From assembly GCA_964019335.1 (NCBI GenBank), contig OZ025748.1, positions 277,249 through 341,248 of the forward strand: a DNA stretch of 64,000 nucleotides. The letters are read 5' to 3'. Below, in pieces: positions 62,096 through 64,000 of the stretch (positions are counted from its first letter, which is position 1; each line of letters opens with the position of its first letter). Made by a program: the position numbers and the translations under genes. This DNA comes from Diplonema japonicum (lineage: Eukaryota > Euglenozoa > Diplonemea > Diplonemida > Diplonemidae). The notes under the pieces were generated by a model. It had not been told where the DNA came from and did not search any database. It was given only the letters and a program-made list of their open reading frames with translations.

Positions 62096-62810
62096 AAGAG
62101 GAAAAAAAAAAGAAGAAAAAGGGGGAAGGGTGGATACTGAAAGATGGCGAGCACCCCCCCCGGGTTGAAGACAGGTGCTGCCCCCGCCTTCCCAGAAGCT
62201 CTGCCTTTCCCTTCCCCTCCCAAAAAAAAAAAAAGAAAAGAAGAGACCCACTCCTTCCTCTCGGGTTTGATTTTTCATCGGTGGACTTGTTGTGTCACAA
62301 CTTTTTATTTTTAAGACTTTTTGAAATTTTTATTTTTGAATTTTTATCATTTGGAGTTGCCTCTTCTTCTTCCCCTCTCCCTCCCATTAGGAAAAAGAGA
62401 AACCCATGCCTTCCTCCCAGGTTGGAACTTGATTGTCTGTTTTGGAATATTTTTTAAAAAAAAAAAAAAGTGTGTACATGGGGGATAAGGTCTACCTCAG
62501 GCCCTGTTACCCATTAGCCCTGTCCTTGGTATGCCTTGATGGTCGGAGGGGGTAAGGTAGCTGGTGTGTGCGTGGTTCCCCCCTGTGCTGTGTATCGGCT
62601 TTCGTTGTGACTGTTGCTGAATACGAAGTAGAAAAAAAAAAGCAAACAAAACAAAAAAAGAAAGCAACAACAAAAAAATGAATAGAGGTTTTTTTTTAAT
62701 TCAAAGTATCTTTTTGTTTTTGATGTTGGTAGGCCATAAAACAACCTTCATTCGCTAACCACATCAAAATCAAAATCTGTATCTTGGACTAAAAAAAAAA
62801 CACCCACTAC
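62096..62810. other. Spacer with diverged fragments of the coiled-coil gene's 3' end
   Basis: Around 62240-62275 and 62395-62425 the sequence resembles 60205-60240: on the minus strand it reads PERKEWVSSF and GRKAWVSLF against GRKEWVSSF at the end of the coiled-coil frame. These are probably duplicated gene-end or repeat fragments. The remainder (62440-62810) is unique or A-tract sequence with no gene. Confidence 0.5.
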
Positions 62811-62848
62811 ACCAACGATTCTAAAGCTACAGTTTCTGTACTTTATTG
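62811..62848 (+). repeat. Spliced-leader exon-like sequence, copy 3 (38 nt)
   Basis: Identical to the copies at 61523 and 61566 and preceded by unrelated sequence (CACCCACTAC). Followed directly by the shared element sequence GTCGTTCGTG. Confidence 0.88.
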
Positions 62849-63375
62849 GTCGTTCGTGTTCTGCTGGTGCCTGCTGCCTCTGCCTGGGTTTGCCGCTGCG
62901 TCCGTCGTCCGTCGTCGCCGTCGTCCGGGGGGGTTGTTTTGCCCGTCGGCCTGCCCGCCGCTCAACGAAAGGATCCCCTCCCCCCCAACACACACAATAA
63001 ACAAAAAAAAAAAAAAATGGATCCAAGACGACTCGCAGGAGGAGGTGACCGCAGCCGCAGCCGCAGCCCGCAGGAGCAAGCCCGCAGCCCGCAGCACACG
63101 GCGCCGAGACCCACCCAACCAGGCAATCTGGTTGGGCAGTATGAATCCCCACCCCCTAGATCCCCCCACCCCCCTTTAGAAAAAAAAAATAATAAAATAA
63201 AAAAATCACTAGCAGAGACCGCGGTTTTGACCGCCGCTGCTACAGCCACGGCCGCCCCAGCCGCCTGAACGCCGCAGCCGACCCTGCCGCCCTGATCGCC
63301 GCAACTGAGACCGCCGCAGCCGCCCCTGCCGCAGCCACGACCGCCGCGACCACGACCCCTGCAGCCGACATCCCA
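62811..63375 (+). mobile_element. SL-headed repeat element, copy 2 (about 565 bp)
   Basis: Same architecture as the element at 61566: leader, GC-rich 5' region with a 9-bp (GCCGTCGTC) expansion, A-run, ATGGATCCAAGACGACTCGC, a short frame with insertions of CGCAGCC-type units, the CAACCAGGCAATCTGGTTGG stretch (a small inverted repeat, also in copy 1 as CAACCAGACAATCTGGTTGG), a purine-rich A/T stretch, and an Ala-codon-rich tail. It ends shortly before the octamer satellite. Confidence 0.6.
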
Positions 63376-63403
63376 CATCAGGAGCGAGGTGGTTGAATGG
63401 ATG

Positions 63404-64000
63404 AAACCCGCAAACCCCGCAAACCCGCAAACCCCGCAAACCCGCAAACCCGCAAACCCGCAAACCCGCAAACCCGCAAACCCGCAAACCCGCAAACCCG
63501 CAAACCCGCAAACCCGCAAACCCGCAAACCCGCAAACCCGCAAACCCGCAAACCCGCAAACCCGCAAACCCGCAAACCCGCAAACCCGCAAACCCGCAAA
63601 CCCGCAAACCCGCAAACCCGCAAACCCGCAAACCCGCAAACCCAAACCCGCAAACCCGCAAACCCCGCAAACCCGCAAACCCGCAAACCCGCAAACCCGC
63701 AAACCCGCAAACCCGCAAACCCGCAAACCCGCAAACCCGCAAACCCGCAAACCCGCAAACCCGCAAACCCGCAAACCCGCAAACCCGCAAACCGCAAACC
63801 CGCAAACCCGCAAACCCGCAAACCCGCAAACCCGCAAACCCGCAAACCGCAAACCCGCAAACCCGCAAACCCGCAAACCCGCAAACCCGCAAACCCGCAA
63901 ACCCGCAAACCCGCAAACCCGCAAACCCGCAAACCCGCAAACCCGCAAACCCGCAAACCCGCAAACCCGCAAACCCGCAAACCCGCAAACCCGCAAACCC
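63404..64000 (+). repeat. Octamer satellite (GCAAACCC)n, running off the window
   Basis: About 74 tandem units of GCAAACCC with rare variants: an extra C (near 63414, 63429 and 63661), a unit lacking GC (near 63637), and units with one C missing (near 63790 and 63846). The opposite strand reads GGGTTTGC and produces long artificial Gly-Leu-Arg-Val-Cys frames. At this end a telomere would need the G-rich strand on +, so it is in the wrong orientation for a chromosome end here. It is more likely an internal satellite. Confidence 0.92.

Noticed and set aside
61942-62457. Ala-rich + strand protein of 171 codons
   Set aside because: It arises from GCC/GCA repeats and then poly-Lys/Phe tracts; the equivalent frame in the second element copy stops early, so coding is not conserved.
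61523-62848. Functional spliced-leader RNA genes
   Set aside because: No SL intron structure, Sm-binding site or T-run terminator follows any of the three leader copies; downstream sequence is a shared GC-rich element with an ATG.
62962-63996. Long minus-strand frames of repeated Gly-Leu-Arg-Val-Cys-Gly-Phe-Ala
   Set aside because: All three phases are open because the octamer contains no stop on that strand; this is a satellite, not a protein.
63404-64000. Right-hand telomere
   Set aside because: The G-rich strand would have to be on + at this end; here it is on -.

Overview
The window is nuclear DNA of a flagellated eukaryote, most likely a diplonemid (Euglenozoa). Four observations support this. 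(1) Nineteen of twenty annotated genes read on the + strand with short spacers; a polypyrimidine tract and an AG precede many start codons, as expected for polycistronic transcription with spliced-leader (SL) trans-splicing. (2) Three copies of a 38-nt sequence at 61523, 61566 and 62811 end in the SL core CAGTTTCTGTACTTTATTG shared by Euglenozoa and start ACCAACGATT, which from memory matches the diplonemid leader. (3) Two cysteine proteases closely resemble kinetoplastid cruzipain-type cathepsins. (4) Unlike kinetoplastids, the genes carry many conventional GT-AG introns. I reconstructed 21 of them, 32-124 nt long, often starting GTATG, and many predicted breaks in reading frames are really introns. 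Stop codons are standard.

Layout. 1-10.7 kb: low-complexity DNA, a kelch protein, a five-exon 1729-aa protein (P-loop, laminin-G-like domains, possible caspase-like part) and an F-box/LRR protein. 10.8-24.6 kb: a duplicated zone with two copies of an SRPBCC-like protein, two copies of a cathepsin L-type protease flanking a Cys-rich/mucin-stalk/seven-TM surface protein (split by a 1-nt frameshift), and galactose mutarotase. 24.6-29 kb: a ubiquitin-like plus BspA-type LRR protein and a decayed Cys-rich secreted gene. 29.7-40.5 kb: a basic unknown protein, a Q/H-rich coiled-coil protein, sideroflexin, tubulin-tyrosine ligase, an SH3b protein and a ZMYND10-like dynein-arm assembly factor. 40.6-49.4 kb: two near-identical four-exon genes for an 1118-residue membrane protein with a degenerate class-3 lipase-like domain. 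49.7-58.6 kb: palmitoyl-protein thioesterase, a membrane-anchored alpha/beta hydrolase, a CPA-type cation/proton antiporter, a PDZ four-TM protein, a large coiled-coil/SPRY-like protein and a small unknown protein. 58.6-64 kb: gene-poor DNA with the only minus-strand gene (a coiled-coil gene apparently cut off at its 5' end by an SL sequence), two SL-headed repeat elements, and an octamer satellite running off the window edge.

The genes do not form an operon-like pathway. Several are ciliary or cytoskeletal (TTL, ZMYND10-like), several lysosomal or secretory (two cathepsins, PPT1), and several are surface or membrane proteins. Spacers are full of homopolymer tracts, so 1-nt indels there and in the two frameshifted genes may be sequencing artefacts.
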